In this document: piece after piece, positions 55,984-64,000 of the stretch
Position numbering within the stretch: the stretch's first letter is position 1
How the letters are laid out: each line of letters begins with the position of its first letter
Assembly: GCA_003669585.1 (NCBI GenBank)
Contig: QWOQ01000008.1
Span: 247,282-311,281 of the forward strand
DNA from: Planctomycetota bacterium
GTDB lineage: Bacteria > Planctomycetota > Planctomycetia > Pirellulales > UBA1268
Direction of reading: 5' to 3'
Length of the DNA: 64,000 nucleotides
The notes under the pieces: model-generated
The model's input: only the letters and a program-made list of their open reading frames with translations
What the model was told of the DNA's origin: nothing
Databases searched by the model: none
Made by a program: the position numbers and the translations under genes

Positions 55984-57636
55984 TCAAGCATCGATTGCGA
56001 CGATGCCTAAGGCCAAGAGATCGGGGAGAATCAATTCCTGAAATTCTCTGCAGATCGCGGTGACAGCGGTGCGACGGTCTGCCGGTTCGGTGATTTCACG
56101 GCCCGTTTTACGCTCCACGATGCCCGGGCCACGGGCTGCAATGCGCCGCTCCACGCGAGTCACGAAGTCGAGCGATTCCCGATCGCTTTCGCTGCCATGC
56201 ACAAGTTCGTCGAGCACGATCGAGTGCAGAATTTTGATCGTGTCTCCCGATCCCCTGACGGGACTTGCCAGCAGGATCAGTTGTTTCAAACCCATCGGCC
56301 GCACGATCTGATCCGCATTAAACTGATTGGTAAACCGCAGACGGGCGGGCCGAGTGAGCGACTGGGAACCCTCGGCAGCCGGATCGAGAAAGACGCGGTC
56401 TATCTCGAGCGGATCAATGACCTGCAGCGGTTGGGCATCGACGCAAAACAGCCCCAGCGAGACAGCTAAATCAATGGCCTCGATCAGATCGTCTTTGGAT
56501 ACATCGGCGCATCTGGGATCCGAGGCAATTTCAGCCAACCGCCAACTCCGCTCGCGAAACATCTCCACGAGTGTGTCGTGCGGCGGACCATCGATCGTTA
56601 CAGTGATCGCCCCCATGGCATTGAGCGATTCTTGAAAGGGCAGCGTTACATTCCGCTGCGAAAGTCGAAAAGAGAGATCGTCTGCAGCGGTGAAGCGATC
56701 TGGCGATTGCTTTGACTCGGGCCGATGCTTGGCGTAGATATCCCAGCGAAAGCTCTGATTGGTCAATAAATCTTTGCGGGTTTCGATGGCTTCGCGATTG
56801 CCTTGGGCGCGGAATTCATTCAATCGCGGCGCGATGCACAAGTCTGGCAGATTGAGCGAGACTGGAAACGATCCCGCAAACGCAAGCCCGGCTGGGCGAA
56901 ACAAAGCGGCAACCTCGGCACACTCAAACGCCTTCCAGTGATCGCCCAGAAATTCATGCGTGAGGTAGGTGAGATCGTGCTTGGACATATCGTCGACAAA
57001 TTCTGCCGCGACCGGATTGTTGACGAAGTATTGCCCTTGGGTATCGCGCAAGGCTTTGATGCGCTGCGCCGCATGTCGCATTTTCTCGAGGCTGTCTCCT
57101 TCGCATTCGGCAGCAAATTCTCGCACCAGCGATCGCACCGGCAGGAGTGGCGCCCAGCCTGTGAGCACGTTGTAGCTCACCAGCAGCAGGCCACCGGGGG
57201 CCAGTCGCTCCCTCGCAATGTCCACAATCTGTTCGCGCACCTGCGGCGAAACCCAACTCCACACGCCGTGCATCGCGATGAACTGCTGAGGTGGAAGATC
57301 GGCTGGGAGATGCGCGCAGTCGGATGTGAGAACGCGAACATTTGAAAGCCCTGTTTTGCGAATCCGCCGCTCTACGGCCTGCGTGTGAACGGGATTGATG
57401 TCGACACCGGTGAACGTGCCGATTGGATTGGCGGCTGCGAGCGTGAGCAGTGTGTCGCCAAATCCGCATCCGATTTCCAGATAATGAAAGCCTTTTGAAA
57501 CTTCCGGCGGTGCAAATCCGTTGAGGCTCGCGACAAATCGCAGCAACGTCGGAGCGAGTGCCGGATAAAAGCCGGGCACATAAGGCACGTCTGTAACGTA
57601 GCCTTCGGCGGCATTGGACGAGGCGATCGGGGCCAT
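55984..57636 (-). CDS. SAM-dependent methyltransferase with methyltransferase regulatory domain
   Basis: Cytoplasmic protein of 550 residues. The start is ATG 57636, four bases after the stop of the hcp gene; the longer frame to 57795 would lie inside hcp. The class I methyltransferase core has HYLEIGCGFGDTLLTLAAAN (motif I) and GTFTGVDINP, then QFIAMHGVWSWVSPQVREQI and APGGLLLVSYN. A regulatory domain follows (DTQGQYFVNNPVAAEFVDDM; YLTHEFLGDHWKAFECAEVA). About 250 C-terminal residues are unassigned and may contain a winged-helix-like part. Its tight coupling to hcp suggests a job in the T6SS, such as modifying a T6SS protein; that is inference. Confidence 0.82.
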   Translation of the reverse strand: MAPIASSNAAEGYVTDVPYVPGFYPALAPTLLRFVASLNGFAPPEVSKGFHYLEIGCGFGDTLLTLAAANPIGTFTGVDINPVHTQAVERRIRKTGLSNVRVLTSDCAHLPADLPPQQFIAMHGVWSWVSPQVREQIVDIARERLAPGGLLLVSYNVLTGWAPLLPVRSLVREFAAECEGDSLEKMRHAAQRIKALRDTQGQYFVNNPVAAEFVDDMSKHDLTYLTHEFLGDHWKAFECAEVAALFRPAGLAFAGSFPVSLNLPDLCIAPRLNEFRAQGNREAIETRKDLLTNQSFRWDIYAKHRPESKQSPDRFTAADDLSFRLSQRNVTLPFQESLNAMGAITVTIDGPPHDTLVEMFRERSWRLAEIASDPRCADVSKDDLIEAIDLAVSLGLFCVDAQPLQVIDPLEIDRVFLDPAAEGSQSLTRPARLRFTNQFNADQIVRPMGLKQLILLASPVRGSGDTIKILHSIVLDELVHGSESDRESLDFVTRVERRIAARGPGIVERKTGREITEPADRRTAVTAICREFQELILPDLLALGIVAIDA

Positions 57637-57640
57637 GGCT

Positions 57641-58138
57641 TTAGGAGCCAACGGTGTAACTCTCCGACACTTTTCCGACGCTGGCCCCGGTGGAATCTTT
57701 TTTATGAAACGTCCACGTAATTTTGGCAAAGGCGAAGGCAACGGTATCCGATGGACGATTCTCAGCAGCATCAACGACTGAATGGTTCGTGCCACTCAAT
57801 TCATATTTCGACACAATCGCGTCGTTGAGTTCGTACTCCAGAACGACGGCAAGCTTTCCGGCAACCGTGGCGCACATCTGAATCTGCACTTTTGGAATCT
57901 TCTGGCCGGTTGCACAGGCCTTCATCAACTTGACCGAGGCGGCATCGACGAGCTTTTCGACAATCACGTCGCCAAGGCTCGTGCTCCCGACCGGATTGTC
58001 AGACTTGATAAACGAACCCGTTTTTCTTTCGACCGCGGCATTCAAGCCGATGATCTCGCTCCAGCCTGTGTGCTGCGCATCGGCGGAACCACCCTCGAAG
58101 TCACCGACCTTGATATAGCCGCAAATAGGTTTGCTCAT
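57641..58138 (-). CDS. hcp: Hcp, T6SS tube protein, copy 1
   Basis: Tube protein of 165 residues. Hcp hexamers stack into the inner tube and also carry effectors. Family features are CGYIKVGDFEGGSADAQHTG at the start, GLNAAVERKTGS, and the C-terminal KITWTFHKKDSTGASVG. It shares little sequence with the second hcp (58.3 kb). The stop is four bases before the methyltransferase start, so the two are translationally linked. It follows a terminator hairpin, so it may have its own promoter or depend on read-through. Confidence 0.85.
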   Translation of the reverse strand: MSKPICGYIKVGDFEGGSADAQHTGWSEIIGLNAAVERKTGSFIKSDNPVGSTSLGDVIVEKLVDAASVKLMKACATGQKIPKVQIQMCATVAGKLAVVLEYELNDAIVSKYELSGTNHSVVDAAENRPSDTVAFAFAKITWTFHKKDSTGASVGKVSESYTVGS

Positions 58139-58209
58139 CGATATTTACCCTGCTTGAAAGTGTGGCGACAGGCTATGTCAGCGGCGAACATGCATCGTCA
58201 GGAATCCAA

Positions 58210-58253
58210 AAATGCCGCCGTTATTCCCCAGCAGATATCGGGGAATAACGGCG
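58210..58253 (-). terminator. Strong hairpin with T-run between the two hcp genes
   Basis: A perfect 14-bp inverted repeat (58216-58229 with 58240-58253) encloses a ten-base loop. Read on the minus strand it is followed by GCATTTTTGG. It lies about 100 bases after the stop of the upstream hcp and about 70 bases before the start of the next, in the direction of transcription. It is a likely terminator or attenuator. Confidence 0.75.
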
Positions 58254-58316
58254 ACTTGTACCAGCGGGCCTGACCCAGATGTTTGCCAAAGCCCAGGCCA
58301 CCAGAATCTCAAAAGG

Positions 58317-58808
58317 CTATTTGGCAGTTAAGGTATTCGCGTCGTACTCGCCCTCAACAGAACCCTTGACCGAGCCGTCCTTCGTGTCGATCTCTTGGAA
58401 CTTAAACTTGATCCCCGTGGGCATGAGCCCAACGAGAGACGACTGGTTCGACTTGCCGTCGCCAGCCGTCATAACCGAAGTCACGAGCACGTCAGAGAGT
58501 TCGTACTGGCTGTTGATCTCGCTCTTGCCACCGATCGTCACTGTTTCAACGATCATTACTTTCTTGACGATCTTGCCACCCAGAGCGGCCGCAAGCAGTT
58601 TAGGATCGGCCTTGTCGACATTTTTTCTCAGCATGATCGGGCCCAATTGGGTGCTGCCTGTCACTCGCTGCTGCGACTGCTGAGCAGCGCCACCAGCCAT
58701 CAGATTGCGGGAAGCGTTTATCGTGTACTCGTGCAGAATGCACCACTTCTCATAACCCTTGTCCATGGCCTGACCATCCATACCATCAAACTGCGCGTAA
58801 ACAGCCAT
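58317..58808 (-). CDS. hcp: Hcp, T6SS tube protein, copy 2
   Basis: Tube protein of 163 residues. The N-terminus AVYAQFDGMDGQAMDKGYEK and KWCILHEYTINASRN fit the Hcp fold, followed by GSTQLGPIMLRKNVDKADPK and a C-terminal strand IKFKFQEIDTKDGS. Sequence and loop lengths differ from the neighbouring hcp, so the two are old paralogues. AAAGGA lies before ATG 58808. It is separated from clpV by about 240 bases and followed by the hairpin at 58210. Confidence 0.83.
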   Translation of the reverse strand: MAVYAQFDGMDGQAMDKGYEKWCILHEYTINASRNLMAGGAAQQSQQRVTGSTQLGPIMLRKNVDKADPKLLAAALGGKIVKKVMIVETVTIGGKSEINSQYELSDVLVTSVMTAGDGKSNQSSLVGLMPTGIKFKFQEIDTKDGSVKGSVEGEYDANTLTAK

Positions 58809-58885
58809 CGTTGCATCGTCCTTTCTGAAATGTGTCCGAACTCAAAAAAACTCTACTGAAAACTGAAAAATTTTTCTCTTTAATC

Positions 58886-58913
58886 GTGTGGGCGTTTTGA
58901 AATCCGCTCACAC
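58886..58913 (-). repeat. Inverted repeat between clpV and hcp copy 2
   Basis: GTGTGGGCG and CGCTCACAC form a nine-pair stem with one wobble and a ten-base loop. On the minus strand it is followed by ATTAAAGAG rather than a T-run, so a terminator role for clpV is weak. Confidence 0.35.
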
Positions 58914-59050
58914 TCTTGTCGGGCATCTCTACGGCTTCGAGCCTGAAGCGGTTCATGCAAATCTATTCGGCCCTCTTTTGGCACGCCAAGGAAAGAGTCA
59001 ACCTACCACAGCAATGGACCAACGCAAGTTTTGGGTAGCCAGAAATTGTG

Positions 59051-61819
59051 TTACGAAATTGTGTACTTGAATCCGCCATTTTCGCCGCCCAGATCGACGT
59101 GCACTTTTTCTACCGGCTGGCCTTCTGCCATCCGGCCCAGCAGCAGCGTGGAAAGCTCGGGCAGCATCGATCCTGAAAGCACATGATCAATATTGCGGGC
59201 ACCGCTATCGACTTCGTGGCAGCGGTCTACAACTGCTTTCACGACCTCGGGGCTCCAGTCAAAACTGGCCTTATAGGCCGTCTCCACGCGGCGGCGAATG
59301 CTCTTGAGTTTGAGTTCGCAAATGTTGCGCAGCACATCGTCGGCCAATGGGTAATAAGGCATCACCGTCAATCGCCCCAAAAACGCCGGCTTGAAAACCT
59401 TGAGCAGATCGACGTGAAGCGCCTCGGCAAGCGCCGGGGGATCGGGCCGGGTGGCCGGATCGGCGCAGAGTTTCATGACGGTGTCGGTGCCGGCATTGCT
59501 TGTCATGATAATCACGCAATTTTTGAAATCGATGTCGCGGCCTTCGCCGTCACGCAGCATGCCCTTGTCAAACACCTGATAGAAGATGTCTTGCACGCCG
59601 GGGTGCGCCTTTTCCATTTCATCGAGCAACACCACGCCGTACGGACGGCGACGCACCGCCTCGGTCAGCACGCCTCCTTCGCCGTAGCCCACGTAGCCCG
59701 GCGGCGAGCCCATCAGAAGCGACACTTTATGCTCTTCTTTGAACTCGCTCATGTTGATGATCGTCATGTGGTCTTCGCCGCCGAAGAGCAGTTCGGCAAG
59801 CGTGAGGGCCGTTTCCGTTTTGCCCACACCGCTCGGCCCGGCCAAGAGAAACACTCCGACCGGCCGGCGAGGATCGGTGAGGCCGGCCCGCGAGGTGCGA
59901 ATCCGTTCGGCAATGGTTTCAAGCGCGTGCGACTGTCCGACAATCCGCTCTTCCATTCGGCTCTTGAGTTCCAGCACGCCGCGAATTTCGTCTGACACCA
60001 TTCGGCCCACAGGAATGCCGGTCCATCCTGCAATCACTTCTGCAATTGCCTGTCCGTCCACACATGGGCTCACCAGAGGTTCCTCTCCCTGCACCGCTGC
60101 GAGCGATTTCTGCAAATCCGCAAGCTTGGCACGCAAGGCCGTTCGCTCTTCGTCAGACAGCGGTGGCTCAGTGGCAGGGGCCGAAGCTGCAGCAGTTTTT
60201 GCTGCTGGCTTCGCGGCGGGTGTCGCTGCGGGCTTCGCTGCGGCATCTTGAGGCGATGGGTCTTTGGTAAACATCGTGGAGCCGGTGAGCCGCTTGCGAA
60301 TCGAGCGAATTTCCGAAACGAGCTTCGATTCCTCGGTAAACTTTGTTTCAAGCGTGGCCAAAACGCCCGACACGCTCGCCTTTTGTTCGGCCAGCTCTGC
60401 CAGATTTTTCGAGTGGTCATCCCCGGCCTCTTGCTCGCGGGCCAGGATCGCGATGGCCGTGGCGAGAGCATCGATCTGCCGCCTTGCATCTTCGATTGCT
60501 GGTGGAGTGGCTGATTGTCCGATCGCCACGCGGGCGCAGGCGGTGTCGATAAGACTCACAGCCTTGTCGGGCAGTTGACGGCCCGAGATATAGCGCCTTG
60601 AAAGCTTGACGCTGTCGACAACGGCATCGTCGAGGATCGACACAGCGTGATGCTTTTCCAGCGTGTCGACGATGCCGCGAATCATGCGGATGGCAATCTC
60701 GTCTGAGGGCTCTTCGACTTTGACCACTTGAAAACGACGGGCCAGGGCCGCGTCTTTCTCGAAATATTTTTTATATTCGGCCCACGTGGTGGCGGCGATT
60801 GTGCGGAGTTCACCGCGAGCAAGCGCTGGCTTGAGCATGTTGGCCGCATCTCCTTGGCCCGCCTGCCCACCGGCGCCGATGAGCGTGTGGGCTTCGTCTA
60901 TAAAGAGAATGATTGGCGTCGGAGACTTCTTCACTTCTTCGATCACGCCCTTGAGCCGATTTTCAAACTCGCCTTTCACGCCTGCACCCGCCTGCAAGAG
61001 GCCCAGATCGAGCGTGCGGAGGGAAACTTTCTTCAGCGGATCCGGCACGTCGCCACTGGCGATGCGCTGCGCAAATCCTTCAACAACGGCCGTTTTTCCA
61101 ACGCCTGCTTCGCCCGTGAGAATCGGATTGTTTTGTCGGCGACGCGTGAGAATATCGATGATCTGTCGCACTTCCGGTTCGCGGCCGAGCACCGGATCGA
61201 TCTTGCCGGCTTTGGCCCGTGCGGTGAGGTCGATCGTGTATTGGTCAAGGTTTGGCGTGGTCGTGGGGCCTTTGGGCTTGCCATCGGGGCCGACTGCGGC
61301 GGCGTCGCCTCCAGCGGCACCCTCTGATTCGGGCAGGTCAGATTCAATGGAACGCACAAAAACCCGCGTGGCCTCGCGGGCGAGCACATCCGGAGCGATC
61401 TTTCGCAATTCATCAGAGGCCGCCAAGGCTCGCTGAGCGGTTGATTCTTCCGACAACAGCGCCAGCAACAGCCACGCTCCGCGCACCTTCGTTTCAGCGT
61501 GATCAACGCTCGCCACCAGCCACGCCTGTCGTGCAAGCGCGCACACTTCCGGAGAGAGGAGCGGCGGCCGTGAATTGCCCGTCTTGAATTTCTCGATGGC
61601 GCGAGTCAGATCGCCGAGCAGCTTGGCATGATCGACGTCGAAATGCTTGAGCAGCAGACAGATGTCGTTGCCCGGCTGTTCCAAGAGTTTGACAAGCCAG
61701 TGCTCGACTTCGACGTTGTAATTTGTTTTGGACAGGCAAAGGCCGGCTGCGCCTTCAAGCGCCCGCTGACAGACTGGGTTCAGCTTGCTGATAAGACCCT
61801 TCAGATCGAGACCTGCCAT
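59051..61819 (-). CDS. clpV: ClpV/TssH, T6SS sheath-recycling AAA+ ATPase
   Basis: Hexameric ATPase of 922 residues that disassembles contracted VipA/VipB sheaths. ATG 61819 gives the usual start MAGLDLKGLISKLNPVCQRA; an upstream in-frame codon at 61849 adds ten residues. After the N-domain, NBD1 has Walker A GEAGVGKT at 236-243 and Walker B IILFIDEAH at 303-311. A coiled middle region follows, with an Ala/Lys/Pro-rich insert at about 522-555. NBD2 has Walker A GPSGVGKT at 661-668 and Walker B VVLLDEMEKAH at 729-739. The absence of a ClpB-type full M-domain and the T6SS neighbours support ClpV over ClpB. Confidence 0.9.
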   Translation of the reverse strand: MAGLDLKGLISKLNPVCQRALEGAAGLCLSKTNYNVEVEHWLVKLLEQPGNDICLLLKHFDVDHAKLLGDLTRAIEKFKTGNSRPPLLSPEVCALARQAWLVASVDHAETKVRGAWLLLALLSEESTAQRALAASDELRKIAPDVLAREATRVFVRSIESDLPESEGAAGGDAAAVGPDGKPKGPTTTPNLDQYTIDLTARAKAGKIDPVLGREPEVRQIIDILTRRRQNNPILTGEAGVGKTAVVEGFAQRIASGDVPDPLKKVSLRTLDLGLLQAGAGVKGEFENRLKGVIEEVKKSPTPIILFIDEAHTLIGAGGQAGQGDAANMLKPALARGELRTIAATTWAEYKKYFEKDAALARRFQVVKVEEPSDEIAIRMIRGIVDTLEKHHAVSILDDAVVDSVKLSRRYISGRQLPDKAVSLIDTACARVAIGQSATPPAIEDARRQIDALATAIAILAREQEAGDDHSKNLAELAEQKASVSGVLATLETKFTEESKLVSEIRSIRKRLTGSTMFTKDPSPQDAAAKPAATPAAKPAAKTAAASAPATEPPLSDEERTALRAKLADLQKSLAAVQGEEPLVSPCVDGQAIAEVIAGWTGIPVGRMVSDEIRGVLELKSRMEERIVGQSHALETIAERIRTSRAGLTDPRRPVGVFLLAGPSGVGKTETALTLAELLFGGEDHMTIINMSEFKEEHKVSLLMGSPPGYVGYGEGGVLTEAVRRRPYGVVLLDEMEKAHPGVQDIFYQVFDKGMLRDGEGRDIDFKNCVIIMTSNAGTDTVMKLCADPATRPDPPALAEALHVDLLKVFKPAFLGRLTVMPYYPLADDVLRNICELKLKSIRRRVETAYKASFDWSPEVVKAVVDRCHEVDSGARNIDHVLSGSMLPELSTLLLGRMAEGQPVEKVHVDLGGENGGFKYTIS

Positions 61820-61964
61820 AAAAATGGTTCCATTTTTGGGGTGCGGCAATGAGATTCTTTTTTTAGCTTTTTCTCAGGCCAAGTCAACGCGCCAGTCGTT
61901 GCTGCCCCGAGGCAGGCTGTGGATAGCCAGCTCCTCGGCCAGCGTTACGGCGCTCACCTACAAA

Positions 61965-62348
61965 TTATCCGACGTCCACAATCACATCGGTGGTGGTGAT
62001 CGTGATTTCACCGGCATAGGCGCACATGCACTTCGAGCTGGCATCGAGGGCAGGGAAATTGCGTACCAGAACTGTCGGCGATCCCGGCATCCAAGGGGTC
62101 GTCACGGGAATGCAGGGCATCGGCGTCAGCACGCCGAGTGCTGCGGCCGTGGCGGCAATCACCATTGGATTGGCCGGCGACATGCACATGCCAAACGTCG
62201 GAATATTTGCCATCGGCACACAATCCATAATATTTGCCGCTTGCGGCCCCTGCCCCATCACCGTCGGCACCAAAACAACCAGCGGCGTCGGCGCGATCCC
62301 CTGTGAGCACTTCAGTAATGAACCCATGTTTACTAATTTTCCAGCCAT
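61965..62348 (-). CDS. DUF4280 PAAR-like protein (T6SS spike tip)
   Basis: Protein of 127 residues related to DUF4280, a PAAR-like family that caps the VgrG spike. The family pattern is visible: MGSLLKCSQGIAPTPLVV, MDCVPMANIPTFGMCMSPAN, a Pro/Cys core LTPMPCIPVTTPWMPG, and CMCAYAGEITITTT. The conserved cysteines may bind metal or form disulfides. AAGGAG eight bases before ATG 62348 fixes the start. It carries no extra effector domain. It is 145 bases upstream of clpV on the same strand and divergent from vgrG. Confidence 0.82.
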   Translation of the reverse strand: MAGKLVNMGSLLKCSQGIAPTPLVVLVPTVMGQGPQAANIMDCVPMANIPTFGMCMSPANPMVIAATAAALGVLTPMPCIPVTTPWMPGSPTVLVRNFPALDASSKCMCAYAGEITITTTDVIVDVG

Positions 62349-62657
62349 CGTGAACACTCCTTAAACGAGGACGATCCCATTGCTTCTCGCGTCGCCGCAA
62401 GCCCTTGGAAGTCGATCGTGGTGAGAGTTTATGAAATGCAACGTCGCTTTGCAAAACAATAAAGTGAAAGCCTGCGGAAGCCAGTGAAAGCCTGTCACGG
62501 GAAAAGAACCGCGTGCCTTAACATAGAAAAGTTCGGCAACTGCAATTGAGTTATTTGCAATTTAATATTGCACTTGAATCTTACAATTGGTACGAACATG
62601 GGCGGCGGAGAATCCAAAAAACTTTTTCACGGCGATAGGATCGCGGGGGACGATTGT
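62349..62657. promoter_or_regulatory. Divergent T6SS promoter region
   Basis: About 310 bases between the PAAR-like gene and vgrG. It contains the ribosome-binding site AAGGAG at 62357-62362 (minus strand), a 12-base direct repeat near 62463-62494, and GGGGGA upstream of vgrG. Confidence 0.5.
62463..62494. repeat. 12-bp direct repeat with 20-bp period
   Basis: AGTGAAAGCCTG occurs at 62463-62474 and again at 62483-62494, an exact match with a period of 20 bases, nearly two helix turns. It lies midway in the divergent region and fits a two-site operator. Confidence 0.5.
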
Positions 62658-64000
62658 ATGGCAACTCCTCAGTCCAGTCAGTCGAGTTTCATCAAAAACG
62701 TGGCCGTCGACTGCAGTTTGGGCAGCGATGCGTTCAAGCTGCGATCGTTTCACTACACCGAATCGCTCGGGCAGCCATTTAAGGGCGTGCTCGAACTCCA
62801 AAGCGATAACGCCGACATCGATTTTGCTCAACTGCTCGGCAAACCGATGACGGTTTCTATCACGCTGCCCGGCGGCGGCCAGCGGCACTACAGCGGTTTG
62901 GCTCGTTGCGTTCGCCAGACGGGCGATGCGGGCAATACCGCACTCTACCGAGCAGAAATCGTGCCCTGGATCACCTGCTTGGAGCTGGGATCTGATTGCC
63001 GCATTTTTCAAAACAAGTCTGCGATCGATATTCTCCATCAGATCTTTGAAGACCTCAGGTTTTCCGACTACGACGTCTCTGGAGTGATCGGCAACTATTC
63101 GCCACTGGAGTTTTGTGCGCAGTACAACGAAACGCACAGCAATTTTGTGCACCGCCTGATGCAGCGGTTTGGTATCTACTATTTTCACAAGCACGTCGCC
63201 GGCCGCCATACGCTCGCCCTTTGCGATTCCCACGCCAGCCACGGGACTTTCCCCGGCTACGCAAAAATTCCTTACCACTGCGAAAAAGGCACGGCGATGA
63301 ACCGGGAGCATATTTTCCTATGGACTGCCAGCGAGCAGATGCAGTCTGGAAAATACACCTTGAAAGACTACGCACCCTCAAGCCCCAAGGCCGATCTCGT
63401 CGCCAGCCACACTTCTAACCATTCCTATCCTCACGGCGACCTAGAACGCTTTGAATATCCAGGTGGCTATGACACGCAGAGCGATGGCGACTCTCTGGCG
63501 ACGGTGCGGATCGAGCAGAGCGAGTGCCGGGAAAAAGAATTTTTCGGCGAGGCGTTTTGTTTTGGCTTGTCAGTCGGCTCCACGTTTTCTCTCGAAGGCC
63601 ATCCTCGAAAGGATCAAAACGCCTCATACCTCACCGAGTCGGTCGACTTTTCGATTGAGGTCTCCAAGTTAGAAGCCGCCCCTGCTTACAGCTATCGATC
63701 CGGCTTCAAGGCCATCCCGGCGAGCGTGCAGTTTCGACCGCAGCGTTTATCGCCGACTCCCCGCATTGCCGGCGTGCAGACGGCCGTTGTTGTGGCGCCG
63801 GTCGGGCAGGACTCTAGAGTGCCCTACACCGATCCCTCTGCAAGCGCGCGGGTGCAGTTTCACTGGGATCGCGCCGGCAGCAAAGACGAGAGGAGTTCGT
63901 GCTGGCTGCGTTGTTCGCAACCTTCCGCTGGCAGCGGTTGGGGCAGCATCTTTCTACCGCTTGTCGGCAACGAAGTGATCGTGGCCTTTGAAGACGGCCA
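62658..64000 (+). CDS. vgrG: VgrG, T6SS spike protein, 3'-truncated
   Basis: Trimeric spike protein; 447 residues are seen before the window ends with the frame open. The gp27-like part includes FKLRSFHYTESLGQPFKGVL, VTISLTLPGG-type strands and FVHRLMQRFGIYYFHKHV. The gp5-like OB fold begins near residue 366 (RIAGVQTAVVVAPVGQD; ARVQFHWDRAGSKDERSSCW), followed by SQPSAGSGWGSIFLPLVGNE. GGGGGA lies before ATG 62658. It is divergent from the PAAR-like gene and clpV. Any C-terminal effector domain lies outside the window. Confidence 0.92.
   Translation, partial: MATPQSSQSSFIKNVAVDCSLGSDAFKLRSFHYTESLGQPFKGVLELQSDNADIDFAQLLGKPMTVSITLPGGGQRHYSGLARCVRQTGDAGNTALYRAEIVPWITCLELGSDCRIFQNKSAIDILHQIFEDLRFSDYDVSGVIGNYSPLEFCAQYNETHSNFVHRLMQRFGIYYFHKHVAGRHTLALCDSHASHGTFPGYAKIPYHCEKGTAMNREHIFLWTASEQMQSGKYTLKDYAPSSPKADLVASHTSNHSYPHGDLERFEYPGGYDTQSDGDSLATVRIEQSECREKEFFGEAFCFGLSVGSTFSLEGHPRKDQNASYLTESVDFSIEVSKLEAAPAYSYRSGFKAIPASVQFRPQRLSPTPRIAGVQTAVVVAPVGQDSRVPYTDPSASARVQFHWDRAGSKDERSSCWLRCSQPSAGSGWGSIFLPLVGNEVIVAFEDG

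Noticed and set aside
59183..61436. Several plus-strand frames of 170-270 residues
   Set aside because: All are antisense to clpV, whose AAA+ motifs are complete.
62562..63311. Minus-strand frame of 249 residues
   Set aside because: Antisense to vgrG, which is strongly supported.

Overview
The window is a chromosomal piece of a planctomycete (phylum Planctomycetota), most likely a Pirellulales-type organism; the rank below phylum is inference. The evidence is the density of families typical of or restricted to that phylum: three DUF1501 proteins with twin-arginine leaders, a DUF1549/DUF1553 protein, a DUF1080 protein, a cysteine-rich YTV-repeat wall protein, two BBP7 outer-membrane barrels, a sulfatase, and three exported proteins with an N-terminal LEPR-XLL-like motif. 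No rRNA, tRNA, CRISPR array, transposase or prophage gene was recognised.

1-7.5 kb: a plus-strand operon for a peptide/opine-type ABC importer (substrate-binding protein cut by the window edge, DppB-like and YejE-like permeases, two OppD/OppF-type ATPases) followed by a glycerol-dehydrogenase-like enzyme. 7.5-18 kb: mostly single secreted or membrane genes in alternating directions: PDZ protein, unknown exported protein, DUF1080 protein, bile-acid:sodium-symporter family carrier, beta-propeller protein, lipoprotein with an NTF2-like domain, sialate O-acetylesterase, polytopic membrane protein. 18-26 kb: a plus-strand run of intradiol dioxygenase-like protein, DUF1549/1553 and DUF1501 pair, SGNH hydrolase, unknown membrane protein and AmpG-like MFS carrier.

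26-45 kb is the cell-surface region: YTV protein, MscL, a DUF11/FG-GAP-like/FKBP fusion, two tandem BBP7 paralogues, a 2,615-residue DUF11-repeat protein built from four B-A-A cassettes, a GNAT enzyme, and an animal-type heme peroxidase with intact catalytic residues. The FKBP fusion, the giant protein and the peroxidase share the LEPR-XLL-like leader and may share an export or anchoring route. 45-56 kb: a DUF4185/DUF5005-like propeller, a bicupin, two DUF1501 genes flanking a Gly/Pro/Arg-rich membrane protein, a VWA protein next to a CrcB/Fluc fluoride channel, and a sulfatase.

56-64 kb is the edge of a type VI secretion locus. On the minus strand lie a PAAR-like DUF4280 gene, clpV, two unlike hcp genes, and a methyltransferase with a regulatory domain directly behind the second hcp; vgrG diverges on the plus strand and runs off the end. 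A perfect 14-bp hairpin followed by a T-run separates the hcp genes, and a 12-bp direct repeat with 20-bp period lies in the divergent promoter region. Sheath and membrane-complex genes are not in the window and presumably lie to the right.
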